A stretch of 5,186 bases of DNA from an uncultured Acidimicrobiales bacterium. Its GTDB lineage: Bacteria; Actinomycetota; Acidimicrobiia; Acidimicrobiales; Aldehydirespiratoraceae. Positions 1 through 5,186 of the stretch are shown here, piece after piece; position 1 is the stretch's first letter, and every line of letters starts with the position of its first letter. The notes beneath the pieces were generated by a model. The model was not told where the DNA came from and did no database searches. It saw nothing but the letters and a program-made list of their open reading frames with translations. The position numbers and the translations under genes are program-made. Location: contig CALKOE010000084.1 of NCBI GenBank assembly GCA_938091985.1, positions 1-5,186 on the forward strand, in the 5' to 3' direction.

Positions 1-10
1 GGGGGAATCG

Positions 11-262
11 ATGACTACTGACCTGCCGTCGGGCCTCTTGACGTTTCTCTTCACCGACATCGAAGGAAGCACCGAGCGCTGGGAATCGTCACCCGACGAG
101 ATGCGTTCGGCCATGCAGGTCCACGACTCGCTGCTCGACCGGTGTGTCGAAGAAGGCGGCGGAGTCGTATTCAAGGGCACGGGTGACGGCATCGGCGCCG
201 TCTTCGTCTCGCCGCAACGAGCGGCCGACGCTGCGGTGGCGATCCAGCGAGGAATCCACTAG
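11..262 (+). CDS. N-terminal fragment of a class III adenylate/guanylate cyclase domain, cut by an in-frame TAG
   Basis: This 83-residue fragment is the first half of a class III nucleotide cyclase catalytic domain, which makes cAMP or cGMP from ATP or GTP. FLFTDIEGST (residues 12-21) carries the first metal-binding aspartate, Asp16. FKGTGDG (54-60) carries the second, Asp59. The ATG at 11 is chosen because it lies about five residues before the conserved core, as usual in this family, and follows a G-rich Shine-Dalgarno-like GGGGGA at 1-6. No signal peptide or membrane segment is seen, so it should be cytoplasmic. The fragment ends at TAG (260-262), but the same frame continues without another stop to 2668 and supplies the rest of the domain. 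Alone, it lacks the catalytic Asn/Arg motif and should be inactive. It is best read as the 5' part of one interrupted gene. Confidence 0.85.
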   Translation: MTTDLPSGLLTFLFTDIEGSTERWESSPDEMRSAMQVHDSLLDRCVEEGGGVVFKGTGDGIGAVFVSPQRAADAAVAIQRGIH

Positions 263-376
263 AGCGATTGGGGCGACGGTGAACCGCTTCGGGTCCGTAT
301 CGGACTGAATATCGGTGAAGCCGAACCCCACCGCAACGACTACTTCGGCCCGCCCGTCAATCGTGCGGCGCGCATC
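260..376 (+). other. In-frame amber codon and stranded catalytic segment of the cyclase domain
   Basis: TAG at 260-262 is codon 84 of the frame that starts at 11. The 38 codons after it (263-376) read as clear cyclase sequence: LRVRIGLNIGEAE, then DYFGPPVNRAARIM, in which the family's catalytic Asn and Arg would be residues 117 and 121 of the joined protein. No in-frame ATG or GTG lies between the stop and ATG 377, and only a CTG is present at 305. ATG 377 has no visible Shine-Dalgarno sequence and lies after the catalytic motif. Efficient restart that keeps the cyclase is therefore unlikely. One base change from several sense codons (CAG, GAG, AAG, TGG and others) would create the TAG. A sequencing or assembly error, a recent nonsense mutation and programmed readthrough cannot be told apart from sequence alone. 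Confidence 0.85.
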
Positions 377-2668
377 ATGGATGTTGCCAACGGCGGGCAG
401 ATCGCGGCCGCCAACAACGTCGTCGATTTCGTCAGCGGCCATGAAATCGTGGCCGCCGGCGCCCACCAGCTTCGTGGCATCGGCACCGAGCGCCTCTTCA
501 TGCTGCAGCCCAGCGGCCTCGACGGCGACAGCCGGCCGCTGCGCTCGCGCGTCGGTCCGGCCCGAGCCGTGCTCCCGACGCCGACCCAGGAGCTCATCGG
601 GCGCGACGACGACCTGAAGGCCATCACGAAGCTCGTTCGCGAGCACCGAGCGGTCACGCTCGTCGGCCCGGGCGGTATCGGCAAGACACGCGTCGCCGTC
701 GCGGCGGGCTGGGAACTCGAAGACAGCCACACCGACGGGGTCGTGATGTGCGACCTCGCCCTCGTCGATGGCGATGATGCGGTCGTCGACGCGATCGCCG
801 AGGCGCTGGGCGCTCGCTTGCAGCCGGGGCTCGACCTCGCCGCCAGCCTCGTGGAGTACCTGGAGCACCGCAACGTCTTGCTGGTGATCGACGGATGCGA
901 ACACGTCCTCGACACGGTTCGCAGCCTCATGCAGAGCATCCTCACGATCGACGGCCCGTCGGTGCTCGCGACGAGCCGGGAGCGGCTCGCGGTCGACGGC
1001 GAGTATGTGTTCGATCTCGGTCCTCTTGTGGCCGCCACCTCCGCCTCGGAACTGTTCCGAGAGCGCGCCCTTGCCCGCGACGCGCGGTTCACCGTCGGCC
1101 CGGGCGACGATCAGCGGATCGAGGAGATTTGCGCAAAGGTCGACGGACTGCCGCTCGGAATCGAGCTCGCGGCGGCGTGGGTCCGTGTGTTGTCCCTCGA
1201 GCAGCTGTCGGAGCAGCTCGAAGACCGGCTCCGACTCCTCGGCGGGTCGCAGGCGGGAGGCCGACAGGAAACCCTGCGCGACACCATTCGGTGGTCCTAC
1301 GAACAACTCGACGACGATCAGGCCGCGCTCTTCGTGCGGCTCTCGGTCTTCTCCGGCGGATTCTCGCTCGAGGCGGTCGAGGCCGTGTGTGGCGATGAGG
1401 GCGGAAGCCGTCTTGATCTGCTCGATCTGATCATGGCCCTCGTCGACAAGTCGATGGTGGTCACTCAGCGCGGGGCCGGTCACATCCGATTCCGGATGCT
1501 GTCGACCCTTCGCCAGTTCGGCGAAGAGCAACTGCGCAGCAAGGGCGAAGAGGGCCAGATCGAAGCTCGCCACTGCGAGTACTTCAGCGGACTTGCCGTC
1601 GCCCAGTCGGCGCTGCTGTTGACCGACAAAGAACCGGAAGTGTGGGACCTGCTCGGGCAGGACTGGTCCAACATCCGTGGCGCCCTCGACCATCTGTTGA
1701 AGACCGGCGACCTCGACAACGCCGTCGACGTGACGCTCGCGGTTGCGTGGTTCAGCGCGTTTGCCATGCGATTCGAGGGTTTCGCCTGGGCCGAAGAGCT
1801 CTGGCCCCAGATCTCAGCCGAGCATCCGAGGGCCGGAAGCCTGCTCGGAATGCGAGCGATGGGTGCCTACCTCACCGCCAACCCCGCATCGATGGGTCTG
1901 GCGGCGCACGGGCTCGAACTCGACGCGGCGGACCCCACCGGGTTGGGTCGGGCCTCGATGGCGGCGCACTACCTCAACAACGTGCACTCGGCCGACGACA
2001 GCGGTTCGCTCACCGAAACCTGGCTGCAGAATCTCGACGGGGGCGACCCCATCAATCGGCTCTGGGCCGAGGGTTTCCGCGTGTTCCACCTGGCCACCCA
2101 CGATCCACAGCCCGAAGCCGTCGAGCGGGCGGGTGCCTTGTTCGAGCTGGCGTTGGCCAGTGGAAGCGCGACGATGATGGCCATTGCCCAGTGGGCGAGG
2201 GGTCTCGCCACCGCAATCACGGACCGCGAGCGGGCGATGACGATGTGGGACGACGGCGTCGATGTGGCCCGCTCGCTCAACACCCGTCATCTCGGTGTCC
2301 ACCTGCTCACCGGGCTTCAGATTCACTTCTCCGCCGGCCGCGAAGACCTCGCCGTCGCACTCGAACGCTGCCGCTCGACGCTGCAGACATCGATGGACCA
2401 TCACTACATGGCCGGCACGAGCCATCTCTTCGGTGTGTCTGCGATCGTGCTCGCCCGCGCGGGACGAGAGGATGTCGGCGCGAAGTTGCTCGGCGCGATG
2501 CAGGCGAACGGCCACATCCCTCGTGGCAATGCCCTGAAAGCGCTCAGCCGGGCGATCCCCGACGGCCTCGACGATGCACTGTCGGCAGGAGCTGCGCTGT
2601 CCATCAACTCGGCCGCGACCATTGCGATCGAGGCCCTGACCGAGGCGATCAAGGAGCAGGCGGAATGA
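377..2668 (+). CDS. STAND-family (NB-ARC/AfsR-like) ATPase with C-terminal helical region; downstream part of an interrupted cyclase-ATPase regulator
   Basis: This frame continues the cyclase reading frame after the TAG at 260-262. Joined numbering from base 11 is used, and the full product would have 885 codons. After the last part of the cyclase domain and a linker comes ELIGRDDDL (about 194-202), the usual entry to the STAND ATPase. Walker A is GPGGIGKT (219-226). Walker B is VLLVIDGCEHVLD with Asp294. A TSR sensor-like motif lies at 321-323, and GLPLGIELAAAW starts at 379. A winged-helix segment, LRDTIRWSYEQL onward, spans about 422-462. The remaining 420 residues are Ala/Leu-rich and helical, probably TPR-like, although no clean repeat is visible. 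Known mycobacterial relatives carry cyclase, ATPase and a LuxR-type HTH. No HTH is seen here, as the protein ends in IAIEALTEAIKEQAE. It overlaps the catalase-like gene by ATGA (2665-2668). ATG 377 is only the first in-frame ATG, and the true start is probably 11. Confidence 0.82.
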   Translation: MDVANGGQIAAANNVVDFVSGHEIVAAGAHQLRGIGTERLFMLQPSGLDGDSRPLRSRVGPARAVLPTPTQELIGRDDDLKAITKLVREHRAVTLVGPGGIGKTRVAVAAGWELEDSHTDGVVMCDLALVDGDDAVVDAIAEALGARLQPGLDLAASLVEYLEHRNVLLVIDGCEHVLDTVRSLMQSILTIDGPSVLATSRERLAVDGEYVFDLGPLVAATSASELFRERALARDARFTVGPGDDQRIEEICAKVDGLPLGIELAAAWVRVLSLEQLSEQLEDRLRLLGGSQAGGRQETLRDTIRWSYEQLDDDQAALFVRLSVFSGGFSLEAVEAVCGDEGGSRLDLLDLIMALVDKSMVVTQRGAGHIRFRMLSTLRQFGEEQLRSKGEEGQIEARHCEYFSGLAVAQSALLLTDKEPEVWDLLGQDWSNIRGALDHLLKTGDLDNAVDVTLAVAWFSAFAMRFEGFAWAEELWPQISAEHPRAGSLLGMRAMGAYLTANPASMGLAAHGLELDAADPTGLGRASMAAHYLNNVHSADDSGSLTETWLQNLDGGDPINRLWAEGFRVFHLATHDPQPEAVERAGALFELALASGSATMMAIAQWARGLATAITDRERAMTMWDDGVDVARSLNTRHLGVHLLTGLQIHFSAGREDLAVALERCRSTLQTSMDHHYMAGTSHLFGVSAIVLARAGREDVGAKLLGAMQANGHIPRGNALKALSRAIPDGLDDALSAGAALSINSAATIAIEALTEAIKEQAE
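2651..2656 (+). promoter_or_regulatory. Ribosome binding site of the catalase-like gene
   Basis: AAGGAG lies 8 nt before ATG 2665, inside the last codons of the regulator gene. It is the clearest Shine-Dalgarno sequence in the window. It fixes the start of the downstream gene at 2665, although the same frame stays open far upstream. Confidence 0.8.
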
Positions 2669-3582
2669 AGGTCTCACCAGAGCTGCAGTTCGTGACCCCG
2701 CTGGGCTACGAGGGACAAAAGGCCAGCGAGAAGCTCGAGTGGCTATGGGATGAACTGATCCAGGGCTCCGTCTACAGCCCGGTCGAGCGCCCCGACCTCA
2801 GCGTGGCGAACCCGCTCGTGATGGCCCAGATCGCCGGACGGCGAGCGGTGCTGGCCCAGTCGTTCGACCGAACCGACGATCTCATGGACTCGAACCGTCC
2901 GAAGATGATCCATCAGCAGGGGTCGGTCGGCGTGGTCACGTTGGAGATCGACGAAGGATCGCCCTACACGGGGCTGCTCGGTTCACGACCGATCGGTGGT
3001 GGCCGGGGACTCATGCGGATGTCGCTGGCGCTCCCACCCACTGGCAAGTCCGCGTTCACGCCGGGGTTCGGGTTGAAGATCCTGGTCGACGGCCGTCCGT
3101 CGGTCGACGTGCTGGCGATGAACCACACGGTCGGGCAGGGCCGCGACTTCAACATGTTCTCCAACAGCTTCACCCACGACCTGCGCGAGACCCACAAAGA
3201 GCTGCGCGCCACCCACAAGATGATGAACCTGTTCTTCTCGCGGGCGACGCAGCAGCCGCGACGACTCATCATCGACGAGTTCGTGTCGGTCACTCGCTCC
3301 GGCGACACGATCGCCGACCCCAGGGGGCCACGACGGGTGGTGTTCGAGCCGAACGCCGCGGTCCGCAAGATGTTCCGCACCCGTGAACCGATCGACTTTC
3401 GTGACGCCTTGCAGCGCGTCGAGGCCGGTTCGACGCTCTATGAGGTCCAGGCGATCGAAGGAACCGACGATCCCGTGCCGATCGGACGGATCATCCTCGA
3501 TGAAGGCTTCGTCTCGTCGGCCGGCGGCGATCGCCTGTTCTTCCGGCACCCGATGGCGCCGGAAGACCGGATCAGAAGCTGA
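2665..3582 (+). CDS. Catalase-fold (catalase-related) protein lacking the proximal heme-ligand tyrosine region
   Basis: A 305-residue protein with the catalase core and no signal peptide or membrane segment. KMIHQQGSVGVVTLEI (80-95) lines up with the catalase distal-His motif, giving His83. LMRMSLA (116-122) matches the VRFS strand. PGFGLKILVDGRPSVDVLAMN (from 133) matches the strand and loop ending in the catalase distal Asn, here Asn153. DPVPIGRIIL (269-278) resembles the barrel strand before the proximal helix. The protein then ends with GDRLFFRHPMAPEDR, and there is no tyrosine after Tyr259, so the R-x-x-x-Y proximal heme ligand is absent. Classical catalases have about 480 residues or more. 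Residue 82, before the distal His, is Ile, closer to catalase Val than to the Thr of coral allene oxide synthase. The ATGA overlap suggests translational coupling to the regulator. Family placement is by motif recall. Heme binding and activity on H2O2 or fatty-acid hydroperoxides are unproven. Confidence 0.75.
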   Translation: MKVSPELQFVTPLGYEGQKASEKLEWLWDELIQGSVYSPVERPDLSVANPLVMAQIAGRRAVLAQSFDRTDDLMDSNRPKMIHQQGSVGVVTLEIDEGSPYTGLLGSRPIGGGRGLMRMSLALPPTGKSAFTPGFGLKILVDGRPSVDVLAMNHTVGQGRDFNMFSNSFTHDLRETHKELRATHKMMNLFFSRATQQPRRLIIDEFVSVTRSGDTIADPRGPRRVVFEPNAAVRKMFRTREPIDFRDALQRVEAGSTLYEVQAIEGTDDPVPIGRIILDEGFVSSAGGDRLFFRHPMAPEDRIRS

Positions 3583-3584
3583 TC
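3570..3584. repeat. 15-nt dyad carrying both convergent stop codons
   Basis: GATCAG-aag-CTGATC is a perfect 6-bp inverted repeat with a 3-nt centre. The - strand stop of the lipoxygenase gene (TCA on +, 3572-3574) lies in the left arm. The + strand stop of the catalase-like gene (TGA, 3580-3582) lies in the right arm, in mirrored positions. The dyad shares its last base with the larger stem-loop that follows. Confidence 0.7.
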
Positions 3585-5110
3585 GAGGCTTCCCCTTTGC
3601 GGGGAAGCCTCGTTTCGAACGGGATGTCGCGATGCGCATTTCGCGCTGCGATCTCCGCGTCGAGCACCTTGAGCGTGTCCTGGAGTTCGGTGACAGCGAG
3701 CACAAGCTTCGGGTCGTCGATGTAGCGCGCTGCGTTGATGTTCAACAGGTTGTTGCCGGCGACGTTGAACCGGCTCACGAAGGTGGCCTGGTCCATCAGA
3801 AGAACTGATGCGGCGCTCGGAGTGCTCGGCTTGGCGCCGGGGTCGGCCAGTTTCGCGAGGTGTTCGATGTCGACCTCTTGCTTGTCGAGTGGATCGGCAG
3901 TGTCGAGGAGGGGCGACAGATTGCCGCAGACCTCGTGGATCACGTTGTTGTAGATCACCGCGGTCATGAGGTCGACGAGGTCTTCGAGCGTGTCCATCGG
4001 CGGGATGGTGTCGACGTCGGGGAGCATGCGACACAGGGTGGTGTACCACTGGGCGATGTCGGGATCCTCGGCGAGCATCTCCTCGTCGTAGTTCAGCTCT
4101 GTGAGGTGGTGCCGGCAGATGTGTTCGATCGCCGGCCACACGGCCAGGGCATCCTCGACATAGGGATGACCGGGAATCTCGTCGATCTTCCGCTTGGCCA
4201 GGTCACGAGGCACGATCCACTCGTCGAAGTCGAACACCCGCATGGCGTTGTCGATCAGCGTGCGAGCGGAGTCTGCGCTCACGAAGTTGGCTCGAAGGAA
4301 GTAGCTGTTGGCCGTGAGCAAGGCGGTGTAGGCGGTGTGGTTCACGTGGATCGTGCTGTAGGTGAAGAAGTCCATGAACGGCCGCAACGGGTGGTGCGGT
4401 GGCAGGTTGAAGCAGGCCACTGCGTAGGCCTCGCCGACCATCAGGTGACAGTTCAGGAGGTGTCGGATGAAGGCCGAGTAGCGAGCATCGAGACCGTTGA
4501 CGACACGCTTGGCGTCGTCCCATTCGTCGTCGCCGGGTCGGTTGACCTCGCCATCAATGGTGATGGAGGTGGCGACGAGTTCGTCGTTGCGCACGGCGAA
4601 CCGCGCGACAACCGGCGGAAGGATGTCTCGAAAGAGCTCCGTGAAGTCGAGAGCGAACACCTTCTCATCGGCAGGGATGTCATCGGCAGGGCTGTCAATG
4701 GCTGGGTCGGGGTCGACCTTCGACAGACAGAACGGGTTGGAGCCCTGCAGTCGCAGCGCCACGAACGCGTCGTCGTCGGTGGGTACACCCCATCCCTCGT
4801 TGGCAGTCGGGAACAGCTCGTTCCACTTGGAGCCAGGGGTCCACTCGATCTCCGGGTTGATCGGCTTCTTGCCGTAGAGCTTCCAGATGGCCTTACTGGA
4901 GCCGTAGTAGGTCACGTAGTACTTGTTGGGAAGCCGGGCTTCCTTGGGGACCTGTTCGGGCACCAGCATCTCGCTCGGCAACCAGCCCATGCCCTTGTAG
5001 ATGCGGTTGGCGGGCACGAGGCGGGGCGGCGGACTCTGGGCCACGCGGCGACGACGAAAGTCGGTGAGGCTCGAATGCTCGAGGGTCTTCCTGTGGCTCC
5101 GTGATGTCAA
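3572..5110 (-). CDS. Lipoxygenase-family protein, minimal form without PLAT domain, with atypical iron ligands
   Basis: Lipoxygenases add O2 to polyunsaturated fatty acids at a non-heme iron or manganese. In this 512-residue protein RHLLNCHLM (216-224) gives the His-x4-His pair, His217 and His222, followed by HPLRPF (240-245) and VNHTAYTALLTANS (256-269). The later landmarks VPRDLAKR (300-307), HPYVEDALAVWPAI (315-328) and DIAQWYTTL (351-359) match the family in order. His392 is the third ligand. Spacing of 170 residues (222 to 392) and 120 residues to the C-terminus is close to mammalian enzymes. The fourth ligand position is Gly396 where His, Asn or Ser is usual (Asn397 is next to it), and the C-terminal residue is Phe512 instead of Ile. 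The C-terminal helix LDAEIAARN and the ending SISF still resemble the family. There is no PLAT domain and no signal peptide. The start is TTG 5110, which overlaps the upstream stop as TTGA but has a poor Shine-Dalgarno; Met41 is a later alternative. Activity is uncertain. Confidence 0.85.
   Translation of the reverse strand: MTSRSHRKTLEHSSLTDFRRRRVAQSPPPRLVPANRIYKGMGWLPSEMLVPEQVPKEARLPNKYYVTYYGSSKAIWKLYGKKPINPEIEWTPGSKWNELFPTANEGWGVPTDDDAFVALRLQGSNPFCLSKVDPDPAIDSPADDIPADEKVFALDFTELFRDILPPVVARFAVRNDELVATSITIDGEVNRPGDDEWDDAKRVVNGLDARYSAFIRHLLNCHLMVGEAYAVACFNLPPHHPLRPFMDFFTYSTIHVNHTAYTALLTANSYFLRANFVSADSARTLIDNAMRVFDFDEWIVPRDLAKRKIDEIPGHPYVEDALAVWPAIEHICRHHLTELNYDEEMLAEDPDIAQWYTTLCRMLPDVDTIPPMDTLEDLVDLMTAVIYNNVIHEVCGNLSPLLDTADPLDKQEVDIEHLAKLADPGAKPSTPSAASVLLMDQATFVSRFNVAGNNLLNINAARYIDDPKLVLAVTELQDTLKVLDAEIAARNAHRDIPFETRLPRKGEASISF
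3584..3615 (+). terminator. Stem-loop, likely terminator of the catalase-like gene
   Basis: A perfect 12-bp stem, CGAGGCTTCCCC (3584-3595) with GGGGAAGCCTCG (3601-3612), closes a 5-nt loop (3596-3600). It begins two bases after the stop of the catalase-like gene. Only three Ts follow (3613-3615), so as an intrinsic terminator it is of the weak-tail type. It lies wholly inside the convergent lipoxygenase gene, encoding about residues 500-508. No T-tract follows it on the - strand, so it should mainly stop + strand transcripts or stabilise the 3' ends of both mRNAs. Confidence 0.6.
4661..4705 (-). repeat. Three 15-nt tandem units encoding a Pro-Ala-acidic pentapeptide repeat
   Basis: Residues 136-150 of the lipoxygenase-like protein read PAIDS, PADDI, PADEK. 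At DNA level CATCGGCAGGGATGT (4666-4680) is followed directly by CATCGGCAGGGCTGT (4681-4695), which differs at one base, and then by a diverged third unit. This looks like a small slippage-type expansion in an acidic, probably surface-exposed loop before the catalytic core. Confidence 0.7.
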
Positions 5111-5186
5111 GTGGTCCGAGCAATGAGGTCGTCGAGTTCCTCGGCCGGGGTGGCCCCATCGAGCACGACGCGGGGTCGGCCGTTGA
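5107..5186 (-). CDS. C-terminal end of an unidentified protein upstream of the lipoxygenase gene (5' part outside the window)
   Basis: On the - strand a frame enters from the window edge and ends at TGA (5109-5107) after 25 visible codons. The tail includes RPRVVLDGATPAEELDDLIA, a soluble strand-turn-helix type ending with normal residue composition for this genome. Its TGA overlaps the TTG start of the lipoxygenase-like gene as TTGA, which supports both this reading frame and co-transcription of the two genes. The family cannot be identified from so short a tail. The remaining bases to the edge hold nothing else, and no promoter is visible between the two genes. Confidence 0.6.
   Translation of the reverse strand, partial: NGRPRVVLDGATPAEELDDLIARTT

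Noticed and set aside
895..1430. + strand frames at 895-1398 and 1005-1430
   Set aside because: Arg- and Ser-rich alternative-frame shadows of the ATPase core, with no motifs or ribosome binding sites.
89..1693. 534-codon open frame on the - strand opposite the cyclase-ATPase gene
   Set aside because: It is antisense to clear Walker A, Walker B and GLPL motifs. Its translation is Arg/Asp/Glu/His-rich without domain motifs, as expected of a GC-rich shadow frame.
1642..2664. Upstream extension of the catalase-like frame
   Set aside because: The translation before 2665 is Arg/Pro-rich and runs out of frame within the ATPase gene. AAGGAG and the ATGA overlap place the true start at 2665.
2983..3705. 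Open frames on the - strand opposite the catalase-like gene, including 2964-3380
   Set aside because: Low-information Arg/Ser-rich translations opposite a well-supported gene. They also conflict with the end of the lipoxygenase gene.
3860..5104. 414-codon open frame on the + strand opposite the lipoxygenase-like gene
   Set aside because: It is Val/Asp/Gly/His-rich antisense sequence without family motifs, while the opposite strand has many ordered lipoxygenase landmarks.
5105..5110. TTGACA on the - strand as a possible -35 promoter box
   Set aside because: No -10-like sequence lies 16-19 nt downstream, and the hexamer is simply the TTG start and next codon of the lipoxygenase-like gene.
4893..5159. 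88-codon - strand frame with an ATG at 5159
   Set aside because: It runs out of frame through the N-terminus of the lipoxygenase-like protein and is Pro/Arg-rich. The frame ending at 5107 explains the region better.

Overview
The window reads as a compact, high-GC bacterial chromosome segment. GC-rich third codon positions, long antisense shadow ORFs, a TTG start and 4-nt stop/start overlaps all fit an actinobacterium-like host. An acidimicrobial lineage is a guess from the cyclase-ATPase architecture and codon style, and the sequence alone does not prove it. Nearly every base is coding. There is no RNA gene, CRISPR array, insertion sequence or long intergenic gap.

Left part (1-2668, + strand): one long reading frame for a class III nucleotide cyclase domain joined to a STAND-type (NB-ARC/AfsR-like) ATPase and a long helical C-terminal region. 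It is broken by a single in-frame TAG at 260-262, inside the cyclase domain. The metal-binding aspartates lie before the stop, and the catalytic Asn/Arg motif, the ATPase and the C-terminal region lie after it. The frame is otherwise open from 11 to 2668.

Middle (2665-3582, + strand): a 305-residue catalase-fold protein, joined to the regulator by an ATGA overlap and preceded by a perfect AAGGAG. It keeps the distal-side heme-pocket His and Asn of catalases. It ends before the helix that should carry the proximal heme-ligand tyrosine.

Right part (5110-3572, - strand): a 512-residue lipoxygenase-family protein without a PLAT domain. The His-x4-His pair and the third His are correctly spaced, but Gly sits at the fourth ligand position and Phe is the C-terminal residue in place of Ile. 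It overlaps the end of an unidentified upstream - strand gene by TTGA (5107-5110), so these two probably form an operon.

The catalase-like and lipoxygenase genes converge and overlap tail to tail by 11 nt (3572-3582). That overlap lies in a 15-nt dyad, directly followed by a perfect 12-bp stem-loop buried in the last codons of the lipoxygenase gene. The most interesting reading is a candidate oxylipin locus. Catalase-related and lipoxygenase domains are fused in coral allene oxide synthase-lipoxygenase and in an Anabaena protein. Here they would be separate genes, both with altered metal or heme sites, next to a (currently broken) signalling ATPase.
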